Shown one piece after another: positions 1 through 8,258 of a stretch of 64,000 nucleotides of DNA. The position numbers and the translations under genes are program-made. The stretch's first letter is position 1, and each line of letters opens with the position of its first letter. The notes under the pieces are model-generated. The model was given only the letters and a program-made list of their open reading frames with translations. It searched no databases and was not told the origin of the DNA. Source of the stretch: LMUY01 sp965199555 (GTDB lineage: Bacteria > Pseudomonadota > Alphaproteobacteria > Acetobacterales > Acetobacteraceae); assembly GCA_965199555.1 (NCBI GenBank), contig CBDASJ010000008.1:124001-188000 (forward strand), in the 5' to 3' direction.

Positions 1-514
1 TCACCATCATGTCCAGCGCGTCCGGCAAGCCGCCGTCCAGCCGCTTGAGGAAGCGGCTGCGCATGGACTTCACGATGTAGTCCGGCATCAGCAGCCCCAG
101 GATCGCCGCTGCGCCGGTGACGCCGTTATGGACGGTCGACGAAACACCCAGGGCGCCCAGCCCGACCCAGGCCAGGGCCGGCAAGGCGCACAGCATGAGG
201 ATCTTGCTGCCGACGAACAGCCCCAGCCCGTTGCCGCCGCGAAAGCCGGCGGCGGTCAGCGTCTGCTCCAACTCGGTGATCGTCTTGTCGGACAGCAATC
301 CGCTGCGCGCCAGCATCATGCCGACAACGGAAACGATGCGGAACGGCCCGGTCCCGGTCCGCACCCGCGTGATCCGCTGGATTCCTGCCGAGCGATGCAC
401 CAGGGCAACTCGCGCCGCCATCTTCTCCTGCGCCTGCACCGCGCGCATCAGCACGAGCGCGCCGATCGAGCACAGCAGGGACACGCCGCCCGCGGCGACG
501 AGCACGGGGCTCAT
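1..514 (-). CDS. tadC: Tad pilus inner-membrane protein TadC (partial, N-terminal part)
   Basis: Type II secretion F-family platform protein of the Tad/Flp pilus machine, inner membrane. The reading frame starts at the ATG at 514 and runs off the window edge, so only the first 171 residues are present. It opens with a hydrophobic segment (SPVLVAAGGVSLLCSIGALVLM) and has further membrane segments near residues 90-150, as in TadC. The ATG overlaps the stop of tadB in an ATGA, so the two platform proteins are translationally coupled. No lipoprotein or TPR gene (TadD) that might follow is visible because of the edge. Identity rests mainly on position after tadB and on the F-domain-like layout. 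Confidence 0.85.
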   Translation of the reverse strand, partial: MSPVLVAAGGVSLLCSIGALVLMRAVQAQEKMAARVALVHRSAGIQRITRVRTGTGPFRIVSVVGMMLARSGLLSDKTITELEQTLTAAGFRGGNGLGLFVGSKILMLCALPALAWVGLGALGVSSTVHNGVTGAAAILGLLMPDYIVKSMRSRFLKRLDGGLPDALDMMV

Positions 515-1467
515 GACAGGCTCTTCTTGATCATGAAGCGCATGGCCAGCATCCCGAGGCCGAGCCACAGCACGGCACAGCCGAACACCGTCTGGCCGGC
601 GCCTTCCTGCATCAGCTCGCCGATGTAATCCGGGCTGATCACCGCCAGCGCGCCGGCGGCGAAGATGGGCAGCACGGTCAGGACGCCGGCGCTGGTACGC
701 GCTTCCGCGGCGAGGGCGAAGCCACGTGCCTTCAGCGCAACGCGCTTGCGCACGACCTCCGCCAGGTTCTCCAGCGTTTCGGTGAGGCCGCCGCCGGTCT
801 GGCTTTGCAACGCCAGCGCGGTCGCGAAGAAGCGGTATTCGGGCAACCGGTTGCGCGCCGCCATCTCGCGCAGCGCGTCTTCGATCGGGGTGCCGATGCT
901 GACCTGGTCATACAGCCGGCCGAATTCGACGGAGGTCGGCTGCTCCGAATCCTGTGCCACGGCCCGCAGCGCCTCGCTGACGGGAATGCCGACGCGCACG
1001 CCGCGGACGATGGTCGCCAAGGCATCGGGAAACTGGCGATACAACGTGGCCGTGCGCTTCGTGTCGCTGCCGATGTAGACGGATCGGATGACGAACCACG
1101 AGGCCAGCGGCAGCAGCCCCCAGGACAGCTTGCCGAGCAGGCCGTGCATCAGCCACTGGACCGCCCAGCCGGGCAGCACGGAAAGCGGGACCACCAGGAT
1201 CGGCTTCAGCGGATAAGGGTCTCGGCGGTCGGGGTCCATGCCCGCCAGGCTTTTCACCCGCCGCGCCAGCGCGGCCGTGGGCACGGCCACGGACAGCCGG
1301 GCGATCCCGGCCACCGGCGCCTCGCTGCGCTGGTATGGCGTCACGACCTTGGCCCGGCGCTCACGCAGGCGGCGGGCACGCTGGTCCGCATACAGCACCA
1401 GGATGGCGGCCGCCGAAAAGCCGACGAGCAGGACGCTCGCCACCATCAGGAGCGTCGTGAGGCTCAC
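511..1467 (-). CDS. tadB: Tad pilus inner-membrane protein TadB
   Basis: Platform protein of the Tad pilus secretion apparatus, 318 residues, which is close to the usual TadB length. An N-terminal membrane segment (about residues 5-28) is followed by a basic cytoplasmic stretch, another membrane pair near 90-130, and the F domain with the motif FPDALATIVRGVRVG and ALALQSQTGGGLTETLENLA near residues 150-240. Two C-terminal membrane segments follow. It lies 16 bases after cpaF and overlaps tadC, so it belongs to the same operon. It is known in this family to interact with the CpaF ATPase; that is inferred here. Confidence 0.93.
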   Translation of the reverse strand: MSLTTLLMVASVLLVGFSAAAILVLYADQRARRLRERRAKVVTPYQRSEAPVAGIARLSVAVPTAALARRVKSLAGMDPDRRDPYPLKPILVVPLSVLPGWAVQWLMHGLLGKLSWGLLPLASWFVIRSVYIGSDTKRTATLYRQFPDALATIVRGVRVGIPVSEALRAVAQDSEQPTSVEFGRLYDQVSIGTPIEDALREMAARNRLPEYRFFATALALQSQTGGGLTETLENLAEVVRKRVALKARGFALAAEARTSAGVLTVLPIFAAGALAVISPDYIGELMQEGAGQTVFGCAVLWLGLGMLAMRFMIKKSLS

Positions 1468-1483
1468 GGCGCTGGCCGGGCGA

Positions 1484-2851
1484 TCACTGCTCCGCCTCCG
1501 CCAGCGTGTTGGACCACACCTTGTCCAAACCGAAATAGGACAGCCGATCGTTGAAGGATGGCCGGGCGCGGCTGACCTTGTAAAAGCCTTGCAGCCGCCC
1601 GTCCGGCCCTTCCCCGGTCATCTCGTAGGCAAAGATGTCGTTCAGGATCACGACCTCGCCTTCCAGGCCGCACACTTCGGTGACCTGGATCAGGCGGCGG
1701 CCGCCATCGCGCTGGCGCTCCACCTGGATGATGAGGTCGACGGCGCCGACGATCTGCTGGCGAATGGCCTTTGACGGCAGGCCGAAATTGCCCATCTGCA
1801 CCATGTTCTCGACGCGGGTGATGGCGTCGCGGGAGGTGTTGGCGTGGATGGTGGACATGCTACCGTCATGGCCCGTGTTCATGGCCTGCAGCATGTCGAA
1901 CGCTTCGCCGGCGCGCACTTCGCCCACGATGATCCGGTCCGGACGCATACGCAGCGCGTTGCGCACCAGGTCGCGCTGGGTGATCTCGCCGCGCCCTTCC
2001 AGGGAGGGCGGCCGGGTTTCCAACCGCACCACGTGCGGCTGCTGCAACTGCAGCTCCGCCGCGTCCTCGACGGTGACGATGCGCTCGGAGGAATCGATCA
2101 ACTGGCTGACGGCGTTCAGCAGAGTCGTCTTGCCGCTGCCGGTGCCGCCGCTGATGATGATGTTCAGCCGGCAGCGCCCGGCGATCTCCAGGATGCGCGC
2201 GACCGGGGCGCTCATGGAGCCGTATTCGACCAGCTTGGCGAAGTCGATCCGCTTCTTGCTGAACTTACGGATGGAGATGTAGGGGCCGTCCAGCGCCAAT
2301 GGCGGGAACACGATGTTGACGCGGCTGCCGTCCTTCAGCCGGGCGTCGGCCATCGGGCTGCTTTCGTCCACCCGCCGCCCGACATCGGCCGCGATGCGCT
2401 GGCAGATATTGGCGACATGCGCCGCGTCGCGGAACTTCACGTTCGACAGGTAGACGCGGCCCGCCCGTTCGACGAACACCTTTTCCGGCCCGTTGACCAT
2501 GATGTCGGCCACGGTCTCGTCTTCCAGCAGCGGCTCCAGCGGGCCGAGGCCCAGCATGTCGTTCACCAGCTCGCCGGCAAGCTGGCGCTGTTCGCGGCCG
2601 TTCAATTGAATCCGCTTGTCGGTCGCGATGTCGGCGAGCAGGCGCTCCACCTCGATGGCCAGCCGGTCCGGCGCCATGCCGGCGATCGACACTGGGTCCA
2701 GCCGGGTCAAGCAAAGCTGGCGCAGTTCGGCCAACGGCGCCGTGGCGCGCATCACGCCCGGTGTCGGCTCCTTCGCCGCGGGGACCGCAACCGGAGCCGG
2801 CGCGGGCTCGTTCGGGGCGCGACGCCCGAAGGCGCTCACCGGCGCGACCAT
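1484..2851 (-). CDS. cpaF: Tad pilus assembly ATPase CpaF/TadA
   Basis: Hexameric ATPase that powers Flp pilus assembly, 455 residues, normal for CpaF. A proline/alanine-rich leader is followed by the CpaF N-terminal domain, then the P-loop GGTGSGKTT around residues 235-243, the Asp box region (VTVEDAAELQL), the Walker B region (RMRPDRIIVGEVRGEAF-like) and the His box motif (STIHANT). All catalytic boxes look intact. Its start overlaps the end of cpaE by 16 bases, so the two are co-translated. Cytoplasmic, docked on TadB/TadC. Confidence 0.96.
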   Translation of the reverse strand: MVAPVSAFGRRAPNEPAPAPVAVPAAKEPTPGVMRATAPLAELRQLCLTRLDPVSIAGMAPDRLAIEVERLLADIATDKRIQLNGREQRQLAGELVNDMLGLGPLEPLLEDETVADIMVNGPEKVFVERAGRVYLSNVKFRDAAHVANICQRIAADVGRRVDESSPMADARLKDGSRVNIVFPPLALDGPYISIRKFSKKRIDFAKLVEYGSMSAPVARILEIAGRCRLNIIISGGTGSGKTTLLNAVSQLIDSSERIVTVEDAAELQLQQPHVVRLETRPPSLEGRGEITQRDLVRNALRMRPDRIIVGEVRAGEAFDMLQAMNTGHDGSMSTIHANTSRDAITRVENMVQMGNFGLPSKAIRQQIVGAVDLIIQVERQRDGGRRLIQVTEVCGLEGEVVILNDIFAYEMTGEGPDGRLQGFYKVSRARPSFNDRLSYFGLDKVWSNTLAEAEQ

Positions 2852-4056
2852 GGCATCCGCCGGGTCTTGGCCGGTGTGGCCGATGGCGCGAACGCGACCT
2901 CCTTGGCCAGGTCGAAAATGCCCGTGCGGAACCCGCCACGCTGCTTGGCCGCCGGCTCGCCCAGGCTTTCCGCGGCGCCGAGCACGCGCGGCAAGTCGGG
3001 AATGGTGACGTCAACCGCCATGCGCAACGCGTCCTCCACCTGTCGCTTGGTCAGGCCACCCGGCATGCCGTTGCGGTTCAGCACCAGCACCGCCCGCCTT
3101 GCCTGCGCCGTGCCCGATGGCAGGGCGATCATGCGCAGCGCCTCGCGGATGCTGGGCAGGGTTGGCACCATCACCAGGACGCGCTGCTGCGTCAGGTCCA
3201 GCAGGTCGCGGGACAGCAGCGACGCGCCGAACGGCACGTCGGCGACCACGAAGTTGAACCGGCGGCGCATCAGCGCGGCCAGGCGCTCGGCCGCGCCCGG
3301 GGCACAGCCGGGCTGTTCGGACAAGGCCTCCTCGCTGGCCATGACGTGCAGGCGGTCGCCCAGCGGAACGGCGGCACGCTCGACAAACAACTCGTCGACG
3401 CGGCTTGGCTGTTCCAGGGCGGAGCGCAGGCCGGGGCCGGTCTGCGCCCCCAGCAGCATGGCGGCGGTGCCGGTTTGCAGATCCGCATCCAGCAGGGCCG
3501 TGTGGCGCCGGCCGATATCGGCCAGGTGCCATGCGAGGTTTGCCGCGATGGTGGTGGCCCCGACGCCGCCGCGTGTGCCGGTCACGGTGACCATGCGACC
3601 GCCCAGCGCGGCGCTGGACGGCGCCTGGTGGGTGATCTGCGCGCCGAAATGGCGGGCCACCATTTCCGACACCAGGGGTTTGTAGAGGTATTCGGTCGCG
3701 CCGAGCGTGCGGGTGACCTGGCGGTAGAACGCAACGTCCTGGCGCTCGCCCACGATCATCACCTGGACGTCCGGCTCCAGCACGTGGCTTAGATCCGCGA
3801 GCAGGCCGAGCGGCTGCGACTCACCGGTGATGTCGATCACCAGCGCGCGCGGCGTCGGCATCTGCGCCAGTGCCGCCAGCGCCCCCCGGACATTGCCGCG
3901 GCGGATTTCGAAGCCGGATGGCAGCGCCTGTGCCAGGCCCTCGCGCAGCACGTTCTCGCTGTCGCTGTCGGCGATGAAGGCGAGGAACGGCAAGCGGTCC
4001 GACCGCGTCGCGGCTTCCTGCCCGGCGGGCGGCAGCTTCGATCCGCCGTCCATCAC
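2836..4056 (-). CDS. cpaE: Tad pilus localisation ATPase CpaE/TadZ
   Basis: MinD/ParA-like ATPase that places the Tad machine at its cellular site, 406 residues. The first part (about 25-150) is a receiver-like fold with VIDITGESQPLG and VMIVGERQDVAFYRQV; the second part is a ParA-type ATPase with the deviant Walker A VTGTRGGVGATTIAANLAW near residue 160 and DADLQTG after it. This is the two-domain layout of CpaE. The ATG overlaps the stop of the preceding small lipoprotein gene. Pilus operon membership is clear from strand and overlaps. Confidence 0.93.
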   Translation of the reverse strand: MMDGGSKLPPAGQEAATRSDRLPFLAFIADSDSENVLREGLAQALPSGFEIRRGNVRGALAALAQMPTPRALVIDITGESQPLGLLADLSHVLEPDVQVMIVGERQDVAFYRQVTRTLGATEYLYKPLVSEMVARHFGAQITHQAPSSAALGGRMVTVTGTRGGVGATTIAANLAWHLADIGRRHTALLDADLQTGTAAMLLGAQTGPGLRSALEQPSRVDELFVERAAVPLGDRLHVMASEEALSEQPGCAPGAAERLAALMRRRFNFVVADVPFGASLLSRDLLDLTQQRVLVMVPTLPSIREALRMIALPSGTAQARRAVLVLNRNGMPGGLTKRQVEDALRMAVDVTIPDLPRVLGAAESLGEPAAKQRGGFRTGIFDLAKEVAFAPSATPAKTRRMPWSRR

Positions 4057-4367
4057 TGCGTGCCCGTCGAGGCGGACGCACCGCCCGCGGCAGCGTTGCC
4101 GATCGGTGCGACCTTGGAGATGGCCGTGTCGGGCAGCGCCTTCACCTTTCCGGCGCGATAGCGCGCGACTGCGGCAGCCACCACCTGGCCGTCGGCGCTG
4201 TGGTCGGCCACGCCGGTCACCAGATCATCCGGATCGGCCACCATGGCGCGCAGATTGGCCTCGTTGGCGCCCACCGGGCGCCACGTGCCCGGCCGCTCGT
4301 ACACGTCGAACGCCGCACCGCAGGCGGCCACCGGCAGCAGCATCGCCACGCACAGAACGCGCCTCAT
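4053..4367 (-). CDS. Short CpaD-like pilus lipoprotein
   Basis: A 104-residue predicted lipoprotein: an N-terminal signal ending at a lipobox (VAACGAAF, Cys at about residue 16) and a short periplasmic part. The segment ANLRAMVADPDDLVTG followed by VARYRAGKVKALPD resembles the C-terminal conserved part of the CpaD family, which is normally about 200 residues; the N-terminal half is missing. It sits exactly where cpaD belongs, between cpaC and cpaE, and overlaps cpaE by four bases. Likely an outer-membrane partner of the CpaC secretin. The family assignment is inference from a short motif and position. Confidence 0.7.
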   Translation of the reverse strand: MRRVLCVAMLLPVAACGAAFDVYERPGTWRPVGANEANLRAMVADPDDLVTGVADHSADGQVVAAAVARYRAGKVKALPDTAISKVAPIGNAAAGGASASTGTQ

Positions 4368-5737
4368 TGCACGATGAACCCGGCATCGCCCGGCACGCTC
4401 TGACGGATCGCGACGTTGGTTGCATCCCCGCGGGCCTTTTGGCGGAGCAGCAGGATGCGCTCCAGATCGTTTGGCGGACGCCAGCCCTGGTCCGGCGTGC
4501 TGAGCGCCGCCGGGCTGCTGGCAGGTTGCACGAGGTAGGGCGTCACCAGGATCACCAGCTCCGTCTCGTTGCGCTGGAAGTTGTCCGACCGGAACAGCGC
4601 GCCGAGGATCGGGATGTCCCCGAGGAAGGGGACGCCATTCGCCGTCAGGCTCGTCGTGTCCTGCATCAAACCGGCGATCGCGAAGCTTTGCCCGCTGCCC
4701 AGTTCCACCGTCGTGTCGGCGCGGCGCACCTGCAGGGCCGGGATCTGCACGTTGTTGTTGCCGCTGCCGAGCTGGATTGCGCCCTGGTTGGTCAACTGGC
4801 TGACCTCCGGCCGCACATGCAGGCTGATGCGGCCGCTGCCGAGCACGGTGGGCACGAAGGCGAGGCTGACGCCGTACTGCTTGAACTCGATGGAGATGGT
4901 GTCGCCGAACTGCGCCACGGGGATCGGGAACTCACCGCCGACCAGGAAGCTCGCCGTCTCGCCGCTCATCGCGGTGATGTTCGGTTCGGCCAGCACGTGG
5001 ACCAACTGGTCCTGCGCCAAGGCATCGATGACGTTGTTGATGTCAAGGATCTTGCCCGGCGTGTTGAAGTTGTAGCCGCCCCCCACCGCGGTATTGGCCG
5101 CCGTGACCAAGGCGGGCATCGAGGTGAAGCCCAGCGTGCCGTAGCGGCCGCCGATATTCGCCAGCGTTTGCCAGTTGACGCCGAGTTCGCGCGTGACGTT
5201 GCGCGACATCTCCACCACGCGGACGCGCAGGTTGACCTGCACGGCACTGGACACGGTGGTGCGGTTGTCCAGCTTCTGCGTGTCGGACAGGCCGGAGCGG
5301 CCGATCGTCGCCGCCCGGTCCGCTTCCAGCGGGCTGCGCGCCGCGCCGTTGATCACCAGGCCGTTGGGCCGCACCCCGGCCATCATGCTGCTGCCCGGCA
5401 TGGAGGACGCAATCTGCGCGTTGGCGGCGCCGGCCGCGTAGCCGTTCGGGCCGACCGTCACCTCGAACTGGGCGATCGGCTGTCCGCTGGCCGACATGGC
5501 CGCCACCGTGGTGTGGCCCACGGCGACGCCGAACAGGAACAGGCTGGTGGGGCTGGCCGGCCGCACCTCGACGACCTTGGGGTCGGCGGCGAACACGCTG
5601 GCGGCCGGTGCCGTAAGGGTGACGACGCGGCCGGAGCCGGCCTCGATGGACATCGACTCGCCTGCCCCGGATGGCGGCCGCCGGGCGGCCGTGCACGCCA
5701 ACAGCAGGCAAAGCAGGAAACTCGCGCGCTTAAACAT
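4364..5737 (-). CDS. cpaC: Tad pilus secretin CpaC/RcpA
   Basis: Outer-membrane secretin for the Flp pilus, 457 residues. A signal peptide (FLLCLLLACTAA) is followed by the pilus-type N0-like domain (SVFAADPKVVEVRPASPTSLFLFG, about residues 45-75), a linking region, and the secretin domain (ANITAMSGETASFLVGGEFPIP around 265-290; VPFLGDIPILGALFRS near 375-390). These are diagnostic of type II/III secretin family members. The ATG is directly adjacent to the cpaB stop and its end overlaps the small lipoprotein gene by four bases. Confidence 0.96.
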   Translation of the reverse strand: MFKRASFLLCLLLACTAARRPPSGAGESMSIEAGSGRVVTLTAPAASVFAADPKVVEVRPASPTSLFLFGVAVGHTTVAAMSASGQPIAQFEVTVGPNGYAAGAANAQIASSMPGSSMMAGVRPNGLVINGAARSPLEADRAATIGRSGLSDTQKLDNRTTVSSAVQVNLRVRVVEMSRNVTRELGVNWQTLANIGGRYGTLGFTSMPALVTAANTAVGGGYNFNTPGKILDINNVIDALAQDQLVHVLAEPNITAMSGETASFLVGGEFPIPVAQFGDTISIEFKQYGVSLAFVPTVLGSGRISLHVRPEVSQLTNQGAIQLGSGNNNVQIPALQVRRADTTVELGSGQSFAIAGLMQDTTSLTANGVPFLGDIPILGALFRSDNFQRNETELVILVTPYLVQPASSPAALSTPDQGWRPPNDLERILLLRQKARGDATNVAIRQSVPGDAGFIVQ

Positions 5738-6606
5738 CAGAACCGGAACTCCTTTCCGTCGGCACTGCCCTGATACAGGCGCACCAGTGAACCGCCGTCT
5801 TTTACGGCGGGCGGCGTAGGCTTGCCCAAAGCTGGCGAGACGTCGCCGCCCCAGGTGGTTTGGACGAAAGCGTTGTTCACGGCCGGCGCGGGTTCCGTGC
5901 TGTCGGCGGAGCGTACGGCGAGCGACAGCTTGCCCAGCCGCGTCGCCACGGCGACCCGCTCTGCCTGGGAGGGGGTGACCTCAAGCGTCACGGTTCGCCC
6001 CACACCGGCACCGTCGTTGCCGGGCGCCGTGCCGCGAACCAGCAACTGGTCGATCGCAATCACCCGGACGTCGGCCAGGATGGTTTCCGCGGCGACGCGG
6101 TGGGCCGCCGGCAAGTCGCCTTCGAGGGACTGGGTGAGGATCAGGTCCACCTGGTCGCCCGGCCAGATCAGCCCGGCGCTGCCGCTGACGGCATCGACCG
6201 CGACGCTCGCAGCCCGCATGTTGGGGCCGAGCACGGCTGCAAGGAAGCCATGGTCGCCCGGGCGCATGACGTCCGGTGCGAGCACGACATCCCCCGCGGT
6301 TAGGCTGCGCCGAAGCATCGCTCCGACCAGGCCGACCCGCGTGGCAGGCGTGTCGTCCTGCGCGCCGGCCGGCGGCGCCGGCAGGTCAAGCGGGACGAGG
6401 TCTTCCGGCTTCAGCAACGAGCCCGCCCGCAAGGTCGTCGCGATCGCGAGCACGACGTGGTGCTTGGGCGGGGGCGGCACGTCGGCCACGGCCGCGGCTT
6501 CCGCCACGGCTGGCGAGGGTGGCGGCCGGGTGGACAGCCAGGCCACGGTGCCGAAGCCGCCAAGCCCCAGCGCCAATAGTCCGAAGACGGCAAAGCGGAG
6601 CAGCAT
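5737..6606 (-). CDS. cpaB: Flp pilus assembly protein CpaB/RcpC
   Basis: Periplasmic accessory protein of the Tad pilus, 289 residues. One N-terminal membrane anchor (FAVFGLLALGLGGFGTVAWL) is followed by an SAF-type domain with AIATTLRAGSLLKPEDLVPLDLP (about residues 55-80) and the CpaB core with GLIWPGDQVDLILTQ near residue 145-160. In the family it binds near the secretin and possibly peptidoglycan. It shares one base with the cpaC start and follows cpaA after three bases. Confidence 0.93.
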   Translation of the reverse strand: MLLRFAVFGLLALGLGGFGTVAWLSTRPPPSPAVAEAAAVADVPPPPKHHVVLAIATTLRAGSLLKPEDLVPLDLPAPPAGAQDDTPATRVGLVGAMLRRSLTAGDVVLAPDVMRPGDHGFLAAVLGPNMRAASVAVDAVSGSAGLIWPGDQVDLILTQSLEGDLPAAHRVAAETILADVRVIAIDQLLVRGTAPGNDGAGVGRTVTLEVTPSQAERVAVATRLGKLSLAVRSADSTEPAPAVNNAFVQTTWGGDVSPALGKPTPPAVKDGGSLVRLYQGSADGKEFRF

Positions 6607-6609
6607 GGG

Positions 6610-7119
6610 TCAGCCCCCGAGCAGGACGAATGTTGCACCGGCGGCAATGGCCGTGGCGTAAGGCAACGGGCCGTGCCGCTGCATGCGGCGCTGCTCGACC
6701 CGAAGGTAGCGGCGTAAATTCGTCGCCGGCCGGGTGGCAGAGGGTGGCGGCACCAGATGCGACAGCCCGGCGTAGAGGATGGCGAGCACCCCGCCCGCAA
6801 GGCACGAGGCGAGGATGAAGCCGGTTGCAGCGCTAGGCGGAACCAGCAGCGCCCCGGCCGCGAACAGCTTCACGTCCGCACCCCCGAGCCAGCCGCGGCG
6901 CCAGCAGAACGCCGCGAGCACGAACACGATGAAGGCGGCGAGGAACCCGAGCAGCCACGTGCCGTCGGTTACGCGAAGCAGGACGCCCACGGCGGCAATC
7001 GCGGCGGGCACCCGGTTCGGCACCAGCCGCATCGCCCAATCCTGCAGGCAGGCAAGGGCAAACAATGCCAAACCCGTTGCGAGCAGGAGGAGATGGAAGG
7101 TCGCTGCCGGTTCTGCCAT
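6610..7119 (-). CDS. cpaA: Prepilin peptidase CpaA/TadV
   Basis: A24-family aspartic prepilin peptidase that cleaves the Flp prepilin leader, 169 residues, inner membrane. The two catalytic aspartates are visible in DWAMRLVPNR (about residue 25) and in GGADVKLFAAG (about residue 81), the family GxxD-type motif. Five or six hydrophobic helices make up most of the chain. The start is set at ATG 7119, which begins a membrane helix and gives the normal length; a longer frame upstream would run through the flp gene and is rejected. Follows flp by 56 bases. Confidence 0.92.
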   Translation of the reverse strand: MAEPAATFHLLLLATGLALFALACLQDWAMRLVPNRVPAAIAAVGVLLRVTDGTWLLGFLAAFIVFVLAAFCWRRGWLGGADVKLFAAGALLVPPSAATGFILASCLAGGVLAILYAGLSHLVPPPSATRPATNLRRYLRVEQRRMQRHGPLPYATAIAAGATFVLLGG

Positions 7120-7175
7120 GCTTACCTGTCCCGAGGAGAACGGGCCGCCGCGCATAATGCCGGCGGCCCAAGTCG

Positions 7176-7349
7176 CTACCCCAGCTTCGCGCTTACCTTG
7201 GCGAACGTGCCGTTCAGGCTGGTGCCCAGCGTGGTCACGCCCGTGATGATCACCACGGCGATCAGCGCGGCGATCAGGCCGTATTCCAGGGCGGTCACGG
7301 CGCGGCGGTCGGCCTTCAGTTCCAACCAAGCCTTGATGTACTCGTACAT
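7176..7349 (-). CDS. flp: Flp/Fap-type pilin subunit
   Basis: Major Flp pilin precursor, 57 residues. The basic leader MYEYIKAWLELKADRRAV is followed by the class IVb processing region TALEYGLIAALIAVVII, with the Glu-Tyr pair characteristic of Flp pilins, and a small C-terminal tail. A second ATG at 7358 would add MTS, but the Shine-Dalgarno AGAAGG directly abuts that ATG and lies nine bases from the ATG at 7349, so the shorter start is preferred. It heads the Tad operon; cpaA and the assembly genes follow on the same strand. Confidence 0.93.
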   Translation of the reverse strand: MYEYIKAWLELKADRRAVTALEYGLIAALIAVVIITGVTTLGTSLNGTFAKVSAKLG

Positions 7350-7491
7350 GCTTGTCATCCTTCTTCTTGGCGCAACTCCGATGAATGGGAGCGCCATAAC
7401 ACACGCAACGACCCAGCATTTTGCCGGCGGAGGCTGCACCACCGATCGGGCGGCCATGCGCTGATTTAACCAGCGAAAGTTGACCGAACCG

Positions 7492-8187
7492 TTAAAGCCG
7501 TGAAGAGGTTGGCACGATGACGACCGGTAGGCGGAGCCCGCCGCCAGTCGTGGCCGGGCGCAGCGCACGCGGCCCCGCCGGCACGCCGCCCGGCACCAGT
7601 GCGGCCGCGGCAAACGCCTGCGGAACGATGACGCGAACCAGGGACGCAACCTGAGACAGGGGTGGGGCAGCCATCATCGCGCCGCCGTGCCAGGACGCCA
7701 GAACCTGGCGCATGTAGGGAATGCCTAAGGACGGGTCCGCCGAGTGGTAGCGGCCGATCGCGTCCTCCCAGCCCTGCGCGACACCGTGCAACTGCCCGAG
7801 AAAGCCGGCCGCCGCGCGCGCGTTGGCCGCCGGGTCAAACCCGTCCTCCAGGCTTGCAAAAGCATCCGGATGGAACATCAGGTTGACCTGGAAGCAACCG
7901 ACGTCGATCGAGCGTATGCCGCGGGCTTGAAGCGACCTGACGAGGCCGACCGCCTCCGCCAGGGAGTTCAGGTAGTAGCCCTGCCCGGCTGCGTTGACGG
8001 ACCACGGCCACGGTGCCACCCGGCCATCCGGGCCGCGACGGCCGGATTCCACGCGCCCGATGGCGGTGAGCAGGTCGGCTGGCAGGCCATGGGCCTGCTC
8101 CGCCGCGTTTGCCGCCACCTCACACTCGTTGCCAAGGGCTGGTCCTGCAAGCAACAGCCCGAGGATGAGGATGGCGGCCCGTTTCAC
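7492..8187 (-). CDS. Exported lytic transglycosylase (SLT domain)
   Basis: Predicted periplasmic peptidoglycan lytic transglycosylase, 231 residues with a GTG start. A signal peptide (AAILILGLLLAGPALG) precedes an SLT-type domain: GLPADLLTAIGRVESGR (about residues 34-50, catalytic Glu in the VESG motif), DVGCFQVNL near 95-103, and AIGRYHSADPSLGIPY near 145-160. The C-terminal 60 residues are not similar to anything I recognise. It lies 142 bases upstream of flp on the same strand, so it may serve cell-wall passage of the pilus; that role is inference. Confidence 0.87.
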   Translation of the reverse strand: MKRAAILILGLLLAGPALGNECEVAANAAEQAHGLPADLLTAIGRVESGRRGPDGRVAPWPWSVNAAGQGYYLNSLAEAVGLVRSLQARGIRSIDVGCFQVNLMFHPDAFASLEDGFDPAANARAAAGFLGQLHGVAQGWEDAIGRYHSADPSLGIPYMRQVLASWHGGAMMAAPPLSQVASLVRVIVPQAFAAAALVPGGVPAGPRALRPATTGGGLRLPVVIVPTSSRL

Positions 8188-8258
8188 CCGGGCAGCATCG
8201 TCACAATTCGTTAGGAAAGACCCAATGCCGCCGGGCGGCTAGGGTCCGGCGGGAGCGT

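Noticed and set aside
1844..3685. 613-codon plus-strand frame over cpaF and cpaE
   Set aside because: Antisense of two well-supported pilus genes.
7350..7419. N-terminal extension of cpaA through the flp gene
   Set aside because: That frame crosses flp and has no membrane or signal features; ATG 7119 gives a normal CpaA.
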